Positions 8,770 through 18,234 are shown, counted from the first letter of the stretch. The stretch is 64,000 bases of DNA from Bacillota bacterium (GCA_023414875.1 JAEZMV010000015.1:448285-512284); one strand, 5' to 3'. Notes: generated by a model not told the origin, from the letters alone. A program made the numbers and translations.

Positions 8770-8878
8770 AAATCTCAAAACTGAAAACATCCTTATTGGC
8801 AGGGGGCTATCATAGCCGGTGGTTACGCATTACTCCATATTTCATCGTATCATTTTTCACTTCTTAATGCGATACTGC

Positions 8879-10741
8879 TTAGAGCTTTTTCACCTTAAAA
8901 TATATCTGGAATGGCTCATAACCTATATCCCTAATTCTTCTTAATTCTATGGCTGGATTTTGATTAACTGTTTTAAAGAAATATCTCCAGCTGCCCCACT
9001 CACGTTCATTTTCCATCATTACTTCAGAGGATATGTCATCGCTTTCCGAATACAGTATTCGCTCCTCTTCACAAATGCCCGCCAGCACTTCCGGTCCATA
9101 ACGGAAAGCACCCATACTGTTATCGTCCGGTAGAGGTATGAAGCATATACCGATCGGAAGAAGGATACTCACTTTATCTCCATCCTTCCACTCCAGTGAT
9201 ATCTTATAAAAATGAAGATTATCCTTGGATTTGCCATGAAGCTCCTCATTAACATAGATCACTGCCTCTGACATGACCCATTCCGGAATACGAAATGCCA
9301 ATGTAAAATTCGAGGAAGCTGATCGTTGTATTGTAATATCATATTTCACATAATCAGGCATATTTTCATGAAAAGCAGTTGTCTCATTTAATGTTTGATA
9401 ACCTGCTGTATTGGAGGAGGTAAGCATACTACCACTCATAAAGTCTTGTTTTTGAGTAATCGTAATCTTCTCATCCTTAATCTTCGTGCTCAGCTCCGAG
9501 CTCAGATACTGGGCAACATAAATTGTATCGTTATCTTGATAATATATACTTCGATTCAAAGCTGCATTTGCTTGAACCATGGTTCCATGACAGCAGAAGA
9601 AGCTATCTGTCTCCTTACTCCAATCCTTACGAAGCCCTGCCTTCATTGGTAAGAAATACGTAAGCAGGCCGGTGCTGGGATTATTATGTTTTCTTCCGGT
9701 AAGAGAATATTCCTGAAAATAAGCCTGTGCCAATATGCCGTTATAAAAATTATATTCCATGTACTGAAGATATTCTGGATCACCGGTATGACGGAATAGA
9801 AATTCTGCCAACCGCATCATGTTATAAACGGTGCAGTGCTCTTGATTCTTATCACCAAGCCTAGCCTTCATATTATTCTTAGGCATCCATACTTCACCGG
9901 AGGTTTGACCACCTGTTACCAAGCAACCTCTTTCTGTTACAGCACAATTCCAATACGCCTTAACAATATCCATCCACTCAGTATCACCGGTTACTTCATA
10001 TGCTCTTGCACAGCCCAGTACCTCCGGAATTGTCGTATTGGCATGCATATTCGACAATGGATCCTTTCCCTCCAGCAGTGGCTGAAATAACCTGCTTCGA
10101 TAATATCGCTCCAGAAGTATCCTGTACTTATCATCTCCTGTTATTTGCAGAAGCTCCGCCCATATTTCAAGCATTCCTCCTGTCTCTACATCAAGAATGT
10201 CATCAAATTTCTCTCTGGAGAATGTACCACTCCAGGTAACAAACCAATCTGCGAACTTATCAGCTATTTCCAATGCCTTCTTATTATCTGCGTAAAGATA
10301 CATATCTATTAATCCCATGAATAATTTATGAAGGTTATACTGAGGAGCCCAAATCGATTTACCATTTGCAATCCAGTGAAGATATTTCTCCGGTATCGGT
10401 CCTATCCATTGTCCGCCATTATCCTTTTGACACTCAGCCAGCTCATCTATGATATTGTCTGCCTTCGCCCTTAACTCCCTGTCTCCGGTCGCGTCATAAC
10501 GGATTGCTGCCGCTGATAGCCAATGTCCCAAAAAATGTCCACGTAGTTGACATACCGGTGACTCCCAGCCCGTATGTGCATCCGCAGGAACTTCACGTTC
10601 TGTAAACCTACCTGCCTCCAGCTTATAATTCATAAGTAAATTTTCGCTGGTCAGCTTCAATAAGTACTCTCTGTTTGCTAGTTCTCTACGTCTTAATTCG
10701 TCTGAATATATTTTGACCTTGCTTCCTTTTAACTCTTCCAT
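8879..10741 (-). CDS. GH127-family glycosidase (beta-L-arabinofuranosidase type)
   Basis: About 620 residues, no signal peptide, so intracellular. WESPVCQLRGHFLGHWLSA near residues 60-80 is typical of the GH127/DUF1680 (alpha/alpha)6 barrel. The zinc and catalytic cysteine set is visible: EHC (about residues 301-303) and CCHG (about 383-386), matching the Glu/Cys and Cys-Cys pairs of characterised GH127 beta-L-arabinofuranosidases. The start is the second in-frame ATG, 9 bases after AAGGAG; the first ATG is too close to it. Last gene of the MarR-MFS-esterase-GH127 operon, so it probably removes L-arabinofuranose from imported plant oligosaccharides. GH146 or another beta-arabinosidase activity is possible. 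Confidence 0.88.
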   Translation of the reverse strand: MEELKGSKVKIYSDELRRRELANREYLLKLTSENLLMNYKLEAGRFTEREVPADAHTGWESPVCQLRGHFLGHWLSAAAIRYDATGDRELRAKADNIIDELAECQKDNGGQWIGPIPEKYLHWIANGKSIWAPQYNLHKLFMGLIDMYLYADNKKALEIADKFADWFVTWSGTFSREKFDDILDVETGGMLEIWAELLQITGDDKYRILLERYYRSRLFQPLLEGKDPLSNMHANTTIPEVLGCARAYEVTGDTEWMDIVKAYWNCAVTERGCLVTGGQTSGEVWMPKNNMKARLGDKNQEHCTVYNMMRLAEFLFRHTGDPEYLQYMEYNFYNGILAQAYFQEYSLTGRKHNNPSTGLLTYFLPMKAGLRKDWSKETDSFFCCHGTMVQANAALNRSIYYQDNDTIYVAQYLSSELSTKIKDEKITITQKQDFMSGSMLTSSNTAGYQTLNETTAFHENMPDYVKYDITIQRSASSNFTLAFRIPEWVMSEAVIYVNEELHGKSKDNLHFYKISLEWKDGDKVSILLPIGICFIPLPDDNSMGAFRYGPEVLAGICEEERILYSESDDISSEVMMENEREWGSWRYFFKTVNQNPAIELRRIRDIGYEPFQIYFKVKKL

Positions 10742-10900
10742 TACCATTTACTCCTTCGTCATTTTATTTGCATCACTTTGTCTTAGATTATATCAAACCG
10801 ACTTATTAACATGAATAGGAAAAGGTATGATATGGTATGAAAAAGTAACATATAAATAACTTGAAGTCTCTATATTTATGCTAAATTAACCCATTTCACC

Positions 10901-11869
10901 CTAGTAATTAAATAAATCCGGCAGTATATCATAGATAAACTGGTTAACCCAATACCAATTATGTACACCACCCTCGCATTCAATAAAATAGAAATTACCT
11001 TCTTTTATATCCGGCGTATATATAAAGCTGTCCGTTAATTCCTTCATAGCATCCATCTGAGGCTTCATATTCGGATAAGCGATATCCTGATTCCCGGTAG
11101 CACAGAGTAAGTAGTAATCCTTGGGAGTATAGCCTGCATCCCTTGCAACCTTTGCCAAGTACTCAGCTGTTTCTTTCGCCATTCTGCCCTCGGCCTTCTG
11201 ACCGAATGTCCAACATTCTCCACTTAAGGGCATAAAGTATTTAAAATAATCCAGGCAATGGATAAATGTATTCCAAGTAGTTACTGAACCCATAGAGAAG
11301 CCTCCAAAGGCCCTATGCTCACGGGAAGCTTTCAGATCCTCTTTACTTCCTGCTTTGGCAAAGGTATGATATTTAGTTTCCACAAAAGGAATTAAATCAT
11401 GTATCAATTCATCATGAAAGTACTCCGTTTCCACGATAGGAAGCGGATGATCAAGGTTTTCAACATGACTGAGCATCGGATCGTTCTTTCTATTGTTTTT
11501 TACGCCATAAAAGGTAGGGGTAACAACTATCATTGGTTCAATATCATCATTATCAATCATATGATCCAAGATATTTTTTAGTTCTCTGTTTTGACCCGGG
11601 CCACCGAATAAAAGATTTTCATCCTCTCCGCCGCCATGCATCAAATATAAAACATTATACTTTCTATTCACATCAGCAGCATCATAGCAATATGGAAGGT
11701 ATACATTCAAATGCTTCTGACCTGTACCATTTTCTAAATTGGGTACGGGATACTGTAAGCTCTCAATGACTCCCTGTTTTATATTCTCATTTCTGTAATG
11801 ATCCGGAACAGCTATAAATTCCTTAGCCTTTGCAAAAGCTCCTGCACAATTCTCGATTTGTTTTTCCAT
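10901..11869 (-). CDS. CE1-type esterase (feruloyl or acetyl-xylan esterase-like)
   Basis: About 322 residues, alpha/beta hydrolase of the esterase D / CE1 class. It has YLMHGGGEDE (oxyanion region), the nucleophile elbow GGFSMGS (Ser about 192) and a C-terminal GGVHNWYW carrying the catalytic His. No signal peptide, so it acts on imported substrates. Start at MEKQ, 5 bases after AAGGAGA. Lies between the MFS transporter and GH127 genes; removal of acetyl or feruloyl groups from arabinoxylan-type oligosaccharides would fit, but the acyl group is not determined by sequence. Confidence 0.85.
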   Translation of the reverse strand: MEKQIENCAGAFAKAKEFIAVPDHYRNENIKQGVIESLQYPVPNLENGTGQKHLNVYLPYCYDAADVNRKYNVLYLMHGGGEDENLLFGGPGQNRELKNILDHMIDNDDIEPMIVVTPTFYGVKNNRKNDPMLSHVENLDHPLPIVETEYFHDELIHDLIPFVETKYHTFAKAGSKEDLKASREHRAFGGFSMGSVTTWNTFIHCLDYFKYFMPLSGECWTFGQKAEGRMAKETAEYLAKVARDAGYTPKDYYLLCATGNQDIAYPNMKPQMDAMKELTDSFIYTPDIKEGNFYFIECEGGVHNWYWVNQFIYDILPDLFNY

Positions 11870-11899
11870 AAAAGTTCTCCTTATCATATTTAATTTATT

Positions 11900-13129
11900 T
11901 TATGTATTTGATATTTTTAATTTTATATTTTGAATGGTTTTCATTTTCCGCTGGTATAAATGAAAGAATAACATTGCGAGTAACATAAGAGCAGCGCATA
12001 CTAAAAATAATACCGTATAATTGAAGGTGGAGGAAATAGCTCCACCAATCATGGGGCCCACGCCTTGACCAATGTCTGCTCCAATATAAAAGGTACTGGT
12101 GGCCACACCCACTCTGCCTGGGTCAACCCTCTTGATACATTCTGTCTGCAACGATATCTGACCACCCCCCTGGCCTATGGACTTCAGCACCGATGCTACA
12201 AGCAATAAGCCGAGAACCGGAGCCACCCCTATTAGGGCCATGGATATAGCTGTAACGGCAAGTGAGACATTCACTACCAAGGTCAAGCCTTGTTTATCCA
12301 CAATTCGTCCAACAAACAGTCGAAGTATGAATAGAACAACGGCACCTACAGAAAAAAATAAGCCAATATTCTTTATATTCCTTTCCTGACCCAACAATAC
12401 AAGGAAGGAGCTTACTATACCATTTCCAAAAGAAAACATTCCCCCCATAACAGCATAAACAATCACCTCTCTGGCTATCAGGGAATTAAGAGTAAGCTTT
12501 CTTTTTACTTTGCTGGCAGATTGGCTGCTCTTTGGATAATTAAGCAAACTTAGAAGTGCTACACCAAGGAAGGACAAGGAAGCAATGATCAAAAAAAGTA
12601 TTTGAAATCCATATTTTCCTTCTATATATACTCCCAGGTTTGGACTGATGACTTGTGCCACTACCTGACCAAGACCATAATAACCTAGTCCTTCACCCGT
12701 CCGTCCTTTCGGTATGTATTTTGATACAAGGGCAATGTTGACGGTACTACTGACACCAAAGGCAACTCCGTGTAAAATCCTGAAGAAAAATAATACCGGA
12801 ACATTGCTTGAGAATGCATACCCTACTACTGAAAATCCTATTAAAGTATTGGCAATGATGAATAATGATTTCTTATTAACAGAATCCACAGTCAATCCTG
12901 CAAAGGGACGGATTATCAAAGCGGCAATTGAAAAAATACCCGATATTACCCCGGCAATTGTTAATGAAGAAGTAAAACCCATTGCATACTTTGAAATAAT
13001 GACATACACCATATTAAAGCCCATAGCTGTAAATAAGCTGATGAGTATTAAGAATAGAAAGGAGGCGTTCCATAATGACTTAACACCGTTATCCATCTGA
13101 TCTCCTGTTATTAAATTATTTTGTCCCAT
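11900..13129 (-). CDS. MFS transporter (12 TM)
   Basis: About 409 residues, major facilitator superfamily with about 12 hydrophobic helices. The loop-2 motif is degenerate (RPFAGLTVDSVNKKS), and the matching second-half loop is FVGRIVDKQG. Start chosen at MGQNN, 3 bases after GAGGAA; the frame extends upstream without a clear site. Located between the MarR regulator and the esterase, so it is either the importer for the sugar ester or glycoside handled by the operon, or an efflux pump as is common beside MarR genes. The carbohydrate neighbours favour import. Confidence 0.85.
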   Translation of the reverse strand: MGQNNLITGDQMDNGVKSLWNASFLFLILISLFTAMGFNMVYVIISKYAMGFTSSLTIAGVISGIFSIAALIIRPFAGLTVDSVNKKSLFIIANTLIGFSVVGYAFSSNVPVLFFFRILHGVAFGVSSTVNIALVSKYIPKGRTGEGLGYYGLGQVVAQVISPNLGVYIEGKYGFQILFLIIASLSFLGVALLSLLNYPKSSQSASKVKRKLTLNSLIAREVIVYAVMGGMFSFGNGIVSSFLVLLGQERNIKNIGLFFSVGAVVLFILRLFVGRIVDKQGLTLVVNVSLAVTAISMALIGVAPVLGLLLVASVLKSIGQGGGQISLQTECIKRVDPGRVGVATSTFYIGADIGQGVGPMIGGAISSTFNYTVLFLVCAALMLLAMLFFHLYQRKMKTIQNIKLKISNT

Positions 13130-13275
13130 AAATTCCTCATATCCGCGATGCATTTCATATCTTACATTCAGGATCATACGCATATATAAGTTTGTGCGCA
13201 GCGCTGACACAAACCTGCTGGTACCTGTTTCTATATCTTTTGGTGGTTACTCATAGCTTAATCAGACTTCATAGA

Positions 13276-13689
13276 TTATTTAATGTTCGTATAAATTCTC
13301 TCAAGTAACGATAAAAAAATTTCTTTCTCTTCCTCAGAAAATCCGTTAAAACATAATTCCTCAATCTCGTCAAATACTCTTGCAACCTCTTCTTCCATAG
13401 CTTTGCCTTTATCTGTTAAACTCACACTTAATGCCCTTTTACCCTCTTCATATACGATAGTTTCTCTCTTTACTAAATCGTTTTTCTCCATGCCGGGTAA
13501 TATGCTAGTGATTGTAGCTGGCTCTACGTCACAAGCTTTCGCTAATTCCTTTTGTGTACAACCTTCTAATGATGTTAAGGTTTCTAGTATTTTAGGCTGC
13601 CCCGATGATAACCCTAGTGCACGAAATTGGCCTATACACTTTTTACAATGTGAGTTAAGTGTTCCATTTAACAACTTATGAAATCTCAT
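13276..13689 (-). CDS. MarR-family regulator
   Basis: 137 residues, winged-helix MarR protein: GCTQKELAKACDVEPATITSI as the recognition helix region, then NDLVKRE and the wing with EGKRALSVSLTDKG. Two N-terminal cysteines (CKKC) could be redox- or metal-sensitive. First gene of the MFS/esterase/GH127 operon; a 26-bp perfect palindrome lies 23 bases upstream of the start, the classical arrangement for MarR autorepression. The inducer may be a phenolic (for example ferulate) given the esterase, but this is inference. Confidence 0.92.
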   Translation of the reverse strand: MRFHKLLNGTLNSHCKKCIGQFRALGLSSGQPKILETLTSLEGCTQKELAKACDVEPATITSILPGMEKNDLVKRETIVYEEGKRALSVSLTDKGKAMEEEVARVFDEIEELCFNGFSEEEKEIFLSLLERIYTNIK

Positions 13690-13712
13690 AATTTACTATC
13701 TCCTTGAACCAG

Positions 13713-13738
13713 ATTAGATATCTAATTAGATATCTAAT
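13713..13738. promoter_or_regulatory. Double MarR operator
   Basis: Two overlapping ATTAGATATCTAAT units sharing an AT step form a 26-bp perfect palindrome just upstream of the marR-type gene. TTAGATATCTAA is the classic MarR-type box; tandem boxes suggest two dimers. Confidence 0.85.
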
Positions 13739-13775
13739 TAATGAAACCATGTTTTTTATTACTTGTCAACAAAAA

Positions 13776-13817
13776 AAGCAAGGCACCCTATTAAATTAAT
13801 GTATTGGGGCCTTGCTT
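13776..13817 (-). terminator. Terminator after the beta-helix gene
   Basis: Stem AAGCAAGGC.CCC / GGGG.CCTTGCTT with a 17-base loop, followed on the minus strand by seven T. Ends the beta-helix protein transcript before the MarR operator region. Confidence 0.8.
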
Positions 13818-13912
13818 TCATATGGATATATCTTGAGTTATCTAGTAAGATGACCTGGACTAAAAGAAGTACCTATACCAAGGGGTTGAATTAAGTCACC
13901 GGTTATAAGCGC

Positions 13913-15958
13913 TTATTTAAATGTAAACTCATACTTCTGTTTGCCAGTTACTTGGAATGGCCCTGGAACTGCGCCATTACCACGTGAATTCCCAAAGATA
14001 TCTGTATCAAAACAGTAAGGTGTTCCATCGGGTTTTTCAAAAAGCTGTTCGGTTTGGAAGCCAGAACCAAGTATCTTTGTAGTGATAATATCAGCAGCAT
14101 TCTCGATTAGCATTTCAGGGTTTATTATGTCAATCACAACTTTTTTAGTTTCCCTGTCGATTGTATATTCAATGCCTGAATTATCAAATAATTTCGCACC
14201 CTTTTCCTTTTTGTAGGCAAGTGCTTTATTGAAGTAAACATTGTTTTCAATATATACTGCAAGGGGATCGGGATTGGAAAGGCTTGCATATAACGGTTTA
14301 TCCTCATCATCGTTATTGTCTGGCTTCTCCGCCTGTGGTTTAGGAGGCTGTCCTTCTGTTTCAAACATTTTACGAATTCTATCCCATGGCTTCTCATCGT
14401 CCGGGCCCGGGCAATTGTTATAAACAGCTGTTCCAACAGGGTAGGTTAAAACTGCGGCTGTGAATGGCGTTACCTCTTCAGGGGTCACTCTATTGTTACC
14501 AAAAAACGCTTCCAGATAAGGTTCATCGGAACGTGTGTCACCTTTTTCACGAAGAAATACATTATTATAATAACGATCGTCTCCTCCGGTAAATCTGGCC
14601 ATACCGGCAATTGAGGTGCTATGAGGGACATGGTAGGGTGTATGTCTGTTCAATTCATTTCCGGTGGATATTGTTCCGGCCAGTAGGTTATGAACTAGTG
14701 CGCAGCTGTGACTTAGCGTCTTAAATGCATGACCGGAAAGCAATATATTATGATCTACCATGGTCGGTCCATGACTTACTTCAACCAATATATCTTCACT
14801 GTCATTTCCAAACATAATATTATTACAAATGCGTGTTCCCTGCGCCTGCCAATCTAGCCAAACGCCCCTGAATGAGTCGTGAATCACATTGTTTTGAATG
14901 ATTGTATCAATCGCGGCATGGAGCTTGATCCCACCAACCTCTGCACCTTCAAATTCTCTCTTATGCCTTATGTGGTGGATATGATTGTTTTCAATCAGAC
15001 TGAATACGCAGCCTAGATGCCCGACAATGCCGGTCTGTCCACAGTTGTATATCAGGTTATTACGAACCACGTGACCACCTATATTATCCTTGTTCCATCC
15101 ATTATTAACTGCTCTGAAGATAACTTCCTGCTCTCTTTGATGGCCCATTTTGGTGAAGATATTCGTCCACTCGTTATGACCGGTGCTTTCTTCTTTGCCA
15201 AGACTAATGCCACTGCAACGGGATTCACTAATTGTATTGTTTTCTATAATCCAGCCCTTACTCCAATGAGGTCCGATCAGGCCTTCTTGCAAAGCGGTTG
15301 GAGGTGCCCACTGAGTTGCGGCTTGCTTCATTGTAAAACCACGAACTGTAATGTAGCTTCTACCAGGATTAACAGGCCAGAAGCAGAATCGACGTACATT
15401 TATCTCAACATTTCCCTTTGTAGGGTCTTCACCTTGGAAGTTCGCATAGATAGTGGTATTATAATCGTCTACCTCGGCATACCAAGCATATACAGAAAAC
15501 TCCGGCTCCAACGAGGTTTCCGATCTTTTGGGATTACGCACTGCATCGATGGAAACCGATTCGTACATAGCGGGTCCATTCAAGTAAACTTCTCCCAGAT
15601 GAAAGACTCTGTCTTTTGTAAAAAGCCAATCCCCATAGATAGCTTCACTATATGGATTAAAATCACCGAAAAATTTATTATCTATTACTGTTCTCCAGAC
15701 TTCTCCATCTCTCTCCCACTCGGTAATTACTTCAGCGCCTGTAATAATGACATTTTCTCCTTCTGCTGCCTGATAGGTTATTCGCTTTGCAGAAGTTCCA
15801 CCGCTTTTAGGGTTGACCCACTCGCGGTATATCCCTTCATGGACAGTAATAACGTCTCCGGGTAGTGCAACATAAGCCGCCTTACTGATTGTCAAAAAGG
15901 GCTGGTTCTCAGTTCCGGGGTTTAAATCGCTGCCAGTTTTTTTGATATGGTAATTCAT
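13913..15958 (-). CDS. Right-handed beta-helix protein, GH141-like
   Basis: 681 residues, no signal peptide. It begins with the DUF1565-like pattern (YHIKKTGSDLNPGTENQPF) of beta-helix carbohydrate enzymes and continues with many beta-helix rungs (IIENNTISESRCSGISLG, VVRNNLIYNCGQTGIVG, IIQNNVIHDSFRGVWLD). The whole-length layout resembles GH141 (alpha-L-fucosidase or xylanase) proteins of plant-degrading Clostridia. A charged low-complexity linker (EKPDNNDDEDKP) sits near residue 545. Monocistronic, ending at a strong terminator; divergent genes are absent, so regulation is unclear. Pectin or xylan side-chain cleavage is plausible; a non-catalytic or lyase role cannot be excluded. Confidence 0.7.
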   Translation of the reverse strand: MNYHIKKTGSDLNPGTENQPFLTISKAAYVALPGDVITVHEGIYREWVNPKSGGTSAKRITYQAAEGENVIITGAEVITEWERDGEVWRTVIDNKFFGDFNPYSEAIYGDWLFTKDRVFHLGEVYLNGPAMYESVSIDAVRNPKRSETSLEPEFSVYAWYAEVDDYNTTIYANFQGEDPTKGNVEINVRRFCFWPVNPGRSYITVRGFTMKQAATQWAPPTALQEGLIGPHWSKGWIIENNTISESRCSGISLGKEESTGHNEWTNIFTKMGHQREQEVIFRAVNNGWNKDNIGGHVVRNNLIYNCGQTGIVGHLGCVFSLIENNHIHHIRHKREFEGAEVGGIKLHAAIDTIIQNNVIHDSFRGVWLDWQAQGTRICNNIMFGNDSEDILVEVSHGPTMVDHNILLSGHAFKTLSHSCALVHNLLAGTISTGNELNRHTPYHVPHSTSIAGMARFTGGDDRYYNNVFLREKGDTRSDEPYLEAFFGNNRVTPEEVTPFTAAVLTYPVGTAVYNNCPGPDDEKPWDRIRKMFETEGQPPKPQAEKPDNNDDEDKPLYASLSNPDPLAVYIENNVYFNKALAYKKEKGAKLFDNSGIEYTIDRETKKVVIDIINPEMLIENAADIITTKILGSGFQTEQLFEKPDGTPYCFDTDIFGNSRGNGAVPGPFQVTGKQKYEFTFK

Positions 15959-16190
15959 GATATCCCTCCTCCTAGTTGAATTCTATATCCTTATTCTATA
16001 TCAGTTCTGAAAGGAATCAATGTATAATATGATATAAAGTTTGTATACGCCGATATAATGTGTTCTGCTTCATCTCATTTGTGTTATTTCCTTTTTATAT
16101 TATTAGTTAATCGTTTAATTGCCTCAATGCCAAGTTGATATATTCCTCATAATATCTTGAAATCGACAAATAATTAATATCCATATACCT

Positions 16191-17270
16191 TTAATACATA
16201 TCAATATTCTTTATACTAGCTTTGATACTCTGTCTATTGTCTTTGCTGCTTTTCATCTGCTTAATTAATTGTTTCTCCTTGAGCTTTTGCTTAACTTCCT
16301 TACGTTGCTCAAAATTTATAATCTCCTTCTGAAGCTTCGACCAGCTTTCCCATCGCCTTTTTTCTAAGGTTCCATTATTTAGAGCCTTCCTGACAGCGCA
16401 ACCGGGTTCCTTCACATGCTGGCAGTCAAAGAAGTGACACTGGGTAACCAATGTCTCAATGTCTCCAAACATAGCTTCCATACCGGCATCTGCTTCCCAA
16501 AGAGATAACGAGCGCATTCCGGGAGTATCCAGGATCAGTCCACCTTCTGGCAGTAGAAACAGCTCTCTGTGAGTAGTGGTATGCCTTCCTCTGTCGTCAT
16601 ACTCGCGAATTTCCCCTGTCTTAAGGAGCTCATTGCCTGCCAGATAATTAAGTAGCGTTGATTTTCCAACTCCTGAGGAACCGAGTAGAGCCACAGTTTT
16701 ACCTGGAGAAAGATATTTATATACCTCCGTGATTCCTTCACCTGTAAGGCAACTTATCGCATGTACAGCCACACCCGGAACTGTAGAATATACCATCGAT
16801 ATCTTATCCTCCACATTGTCGCAACAATCGGCCTTTGTTAGTACGACGACCGGCATTGCACCGCTTTCCCAAGCTGTAATCATATAACGCTCCAGCCTCT
16901 TCATATTAAAATCCTTATTGAGTGACTGAATCAAAAATATGATATCCACATTAGCTGCAACAATCTGCTCCTTCAACTCAAGTCCTGCTGCGGCTCTTGA
17001 GAATTTTGTCTTCCTGGTTAATACATAACTGATATGATGTGCTCTTGTATCCTTAGAATATTGCAGTGCAACCCAGTCTCCCACTGCCATCTGTAATCTT
17101 TCCTGATCCTTTGATATCGGCCTGTTTAGTTGTAGCTCTCCGTCCTCAGTAATCACACGGATGATTTGTCCGTAATCAGCGATGATCCTGCCGGGTAACA
17201 AGCCCTCGATTGAGAGCTTTTTAAATTCATTTTCAAAGTATTCATTCCAACCATAATCTTTAATATTCAT
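16191..17270 (-). CDS. rsgA: Ribosome small-subunit biogenesis GTPase
   Basis: 359 residues, circularly permuted GTPase RsgA (YjeQ), which assists 30S maturation. An N-terminal OB fold precedes the GTPase domain; the motifs appear in permuted order: TKAD (G4) near 150, then G1 GSSGVGKST near 197, G2/G3 with TTTHRE and DTPGMRS, and a C-terminal zinc-binding helix region (CHFFDCQH...GCAV). The highly charged C-terminal tail (KEVKQKLKEKQLIKQMK) is longer than usual. Stands alone between the beta-helix gene and a small-ORF locus. Confidence 0.93.
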   Translation of the reverse strand: MNIKDYGWNEYFENEFKKLSIEGLLPGRIIADYGQIIRVITEDGELQLNRPISKDQERLQMAVGDWVALQYSKDTRAHHISYVLTRKTKFSRAAAGLELKEQIVAANVDIIFLIQSLNKDFNMKRLERYMITAWESGAMPVVVLTKADCCDNVEDKISMVYSTVPGVAVHAISCLTGEGITEVYKYLSPGKTVALLGSSGVGKSTLLNYLAGNELLKTGEIREYDDRGRHTTTHRELFLLPEGGLILDTPGMRSLSLWEADAGMEAMFGDIETLVTQCHFFDCQHVKEPGCAVRKALNNGTLEKRRWESWSKLQKEIINFEQRKEVKQKLKEKQLIKQMKSSKDNRQSIKASIKNIDMY

Positions 17271-17543
17271 TCATTATTTCCTTCCATACATTTTTTATTG
17301 TGTATACATTTGCTATCAAGCAGTCATTCATTTTGCTTGACTTCTTCCTTCTTCGCATTATTAACATTAATTTAAATCCGGTAAAACCATGCATATAATT
17401 AATTTGCTAAATTCTGCTATTTTCACTTAATTTAGGGTATAAAAATACCGCAGGCAACGAATCAACTGCGGCTAAATCATGAGATTGAAACACATTCCTA
17501 CTGTGCGTTATTGAACATACAAAAAACACGCCACCAAGGCGTG
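17271..17543 (-). terminator. Two successive terminator hairpins in the rsgA upstream region
   Basis: Between rsgA and the small ORFs two minus-strand terminators are visible: CACGCC-accaa-GGCGTG at 17527-17543, followed by TTTTTTG, and CCGCAG/CTGCGG at 17448-17471, followed by TATTTTTAT. The remaining 170 bases up to rsgA are AT-rich with no clear gene and presumably hold the rsgA promoter. The double terminator ends the small transcript described next. Confidence 0.7.
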
Positions 17544-17633
17544 CTATCTATTACTCTTTATACACGATTCAGGTTGCTCGAAGAAGGTGCAAGGTCTATC
17601 ACAGATGTCATTAGTCATCTTGTACCCTGCCAT
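17544..17633 (-). CDS. Possible 29-aa cysteine-containing peptide
   Basis: ATG-initiated frame of 29 codons (MAGYKMTNDICDRPCTFF... with three Cys at 11, 15 and 24). The stop codon abuts a terminator hairpin, and a good promoter lies 130 bases upstream. No convincing ribosome binding site precedes the ATG, and it matches no family I recognise. It may be an untranslated part of a small RNA. Confidence 0.25.
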   Translation of the reverse strand: MAGYKMTNDICDRPCTFFEQPESCIKSNR

Positions 17634-17640
17634 TATTTAG

Positions 17641-17676
17641 TTAGTTTAATGTTACCTCATTATTTACTTTTGCCAT
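17641..17676 (-). CDS. Possible 11-aa leader peptide
   Basis: ATG with AGGAG about 10 bases upstream, encoding MAKVNNEVTLN, in the same short transcript as the 29-codon frame. The ribosome binding site is the main support; could be a leader peptide or a truncated remnant. Confidence 0.3.
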   Translation of the reverse strand: MAKVNNEVTLN

Positions 17677-17749
17677 AAAACAACAACTCCTTTCGAATCA
17701 ACCACATCATTTATTATGATATGTAGATATCAACAATACATTCATTTAC

Positions 17750-17815
17750 TTACATCATATAAATTCTACCTTGAATTCCACCCATTGTCAATAAAAAGTT
17801 TACTTCTTCTCCCAT
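17750..17815 (-). CDS. Possible 21-aa peptide with strong RBS
   Basis: ATG preceded by AGGGGGG at 8 bases, encoding 21 residues (MGEEVNFLLTMGGIQ...). The coding region overlaps the promoter of the downstream small transcript. No recognised family; may be a relic of a longer gene. Confidence 0.3.
   Translation of the reverse strand: MGEEVNFLLTMGGIQGRIYMM
17763..17791 (-). promoter_or_regulatory. Promoter of the small transcript
   Basis: TTGACA, 17-base spacer, TAGAAT on the minus strand, about 90 bases before the 11-codon frame and about 220 bases before the double terminator. Confidence 0.55.
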
Positions 17816-17858
17816 AACATTATCCCCCCTTTTTTCTGTTAAAGAATACTCGACCCGA

Positions 17859-17881
17859 GGAGGAATTCCATGTATTCCTCC
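17859..17881. repeat. Hairpin GGAGGAAT/ATTCCTCC
   Basis: Perfect 8-bp stem with a 7-base loop between the HxlR remnant and the small ORFs. No T-tract follows on either strand. On the minus strand the arm GGAGGAAT resembles a ribosome binding site that would be masked by the hairpin. Confidence 0.4.
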
Positions 17882-17960
17882 TATTTAACAATTCCGTCCA
17901 ACTCTAATTCTTTATGTTTAAAATGTAGGCTGACATCTCTCAACATTCGCTTCAAAATCC

Positions 17961-18164
17961 CTACTTGTTCTCTGCTATGTAATCCATTCCCCATTGATTC
18001 ATCGATAATATTACCGGCATAAATGATTTTCCGAATGCTGTTAATGAATACTCTACAGTCGGAGGTATCTGATTGTATTCTTTTCTTAATATTAAACCAT
18101 CACGTTCCATCTCCTTTAGCTGCTGTGTCAGCATCTTTCGGGTAGTTTTCGGAAATAGGCGTAT
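17961..18164 (-). pseudogene. HxlR-family regulator, N-terminally truncated remnant
   Basis: An open stretch without start codon encodes IRLFPKTTRKMLTQQLKEME, then RDGLILRKEYNQIPPTVEYSL and LTAFGKSFMPVI...WG, the recognition helix and wing of HxlR (DUF24) regulators. An in-frame stop precedes it, so the first third of the protein is missing. Downstream of its stop the plus-one frame remains open for 24 more codons, which suggests further small indels. It was probably the regulator of a lost or neighbouring gene. Confidence 0.75.
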
Positions 18165-18212
18165 TTATACCGCACTTCTAATGCAAGCATCAACCACCAA
18201 TGCGAAATGCAA

Positions 18213-18234
18213 AACGCACCCAACTGAGTGCGTT
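18213..18234 (-). terminator. Terminator after the DUF2268 gene
   Basis: AACGCAC/GTGCGTT stem with an 8-base loop; followed on the minus strand by TTGCATTT. Sequence is related to the hairpin at 27405-27433. Confidence 0.6.

Noticed and set aside
15017..15865. Plus-strand frame of 282 codons
   Set aside because: Antisense to the beta-helix gene and carries no motif or ribosome binding site.
17544..17633. RiPP or bacteriocin precursor
   Set aside because: Has three Cys but no leader motif, no modification or export gene nearby and no ribosome binding site; only reported as a possible small peptide.
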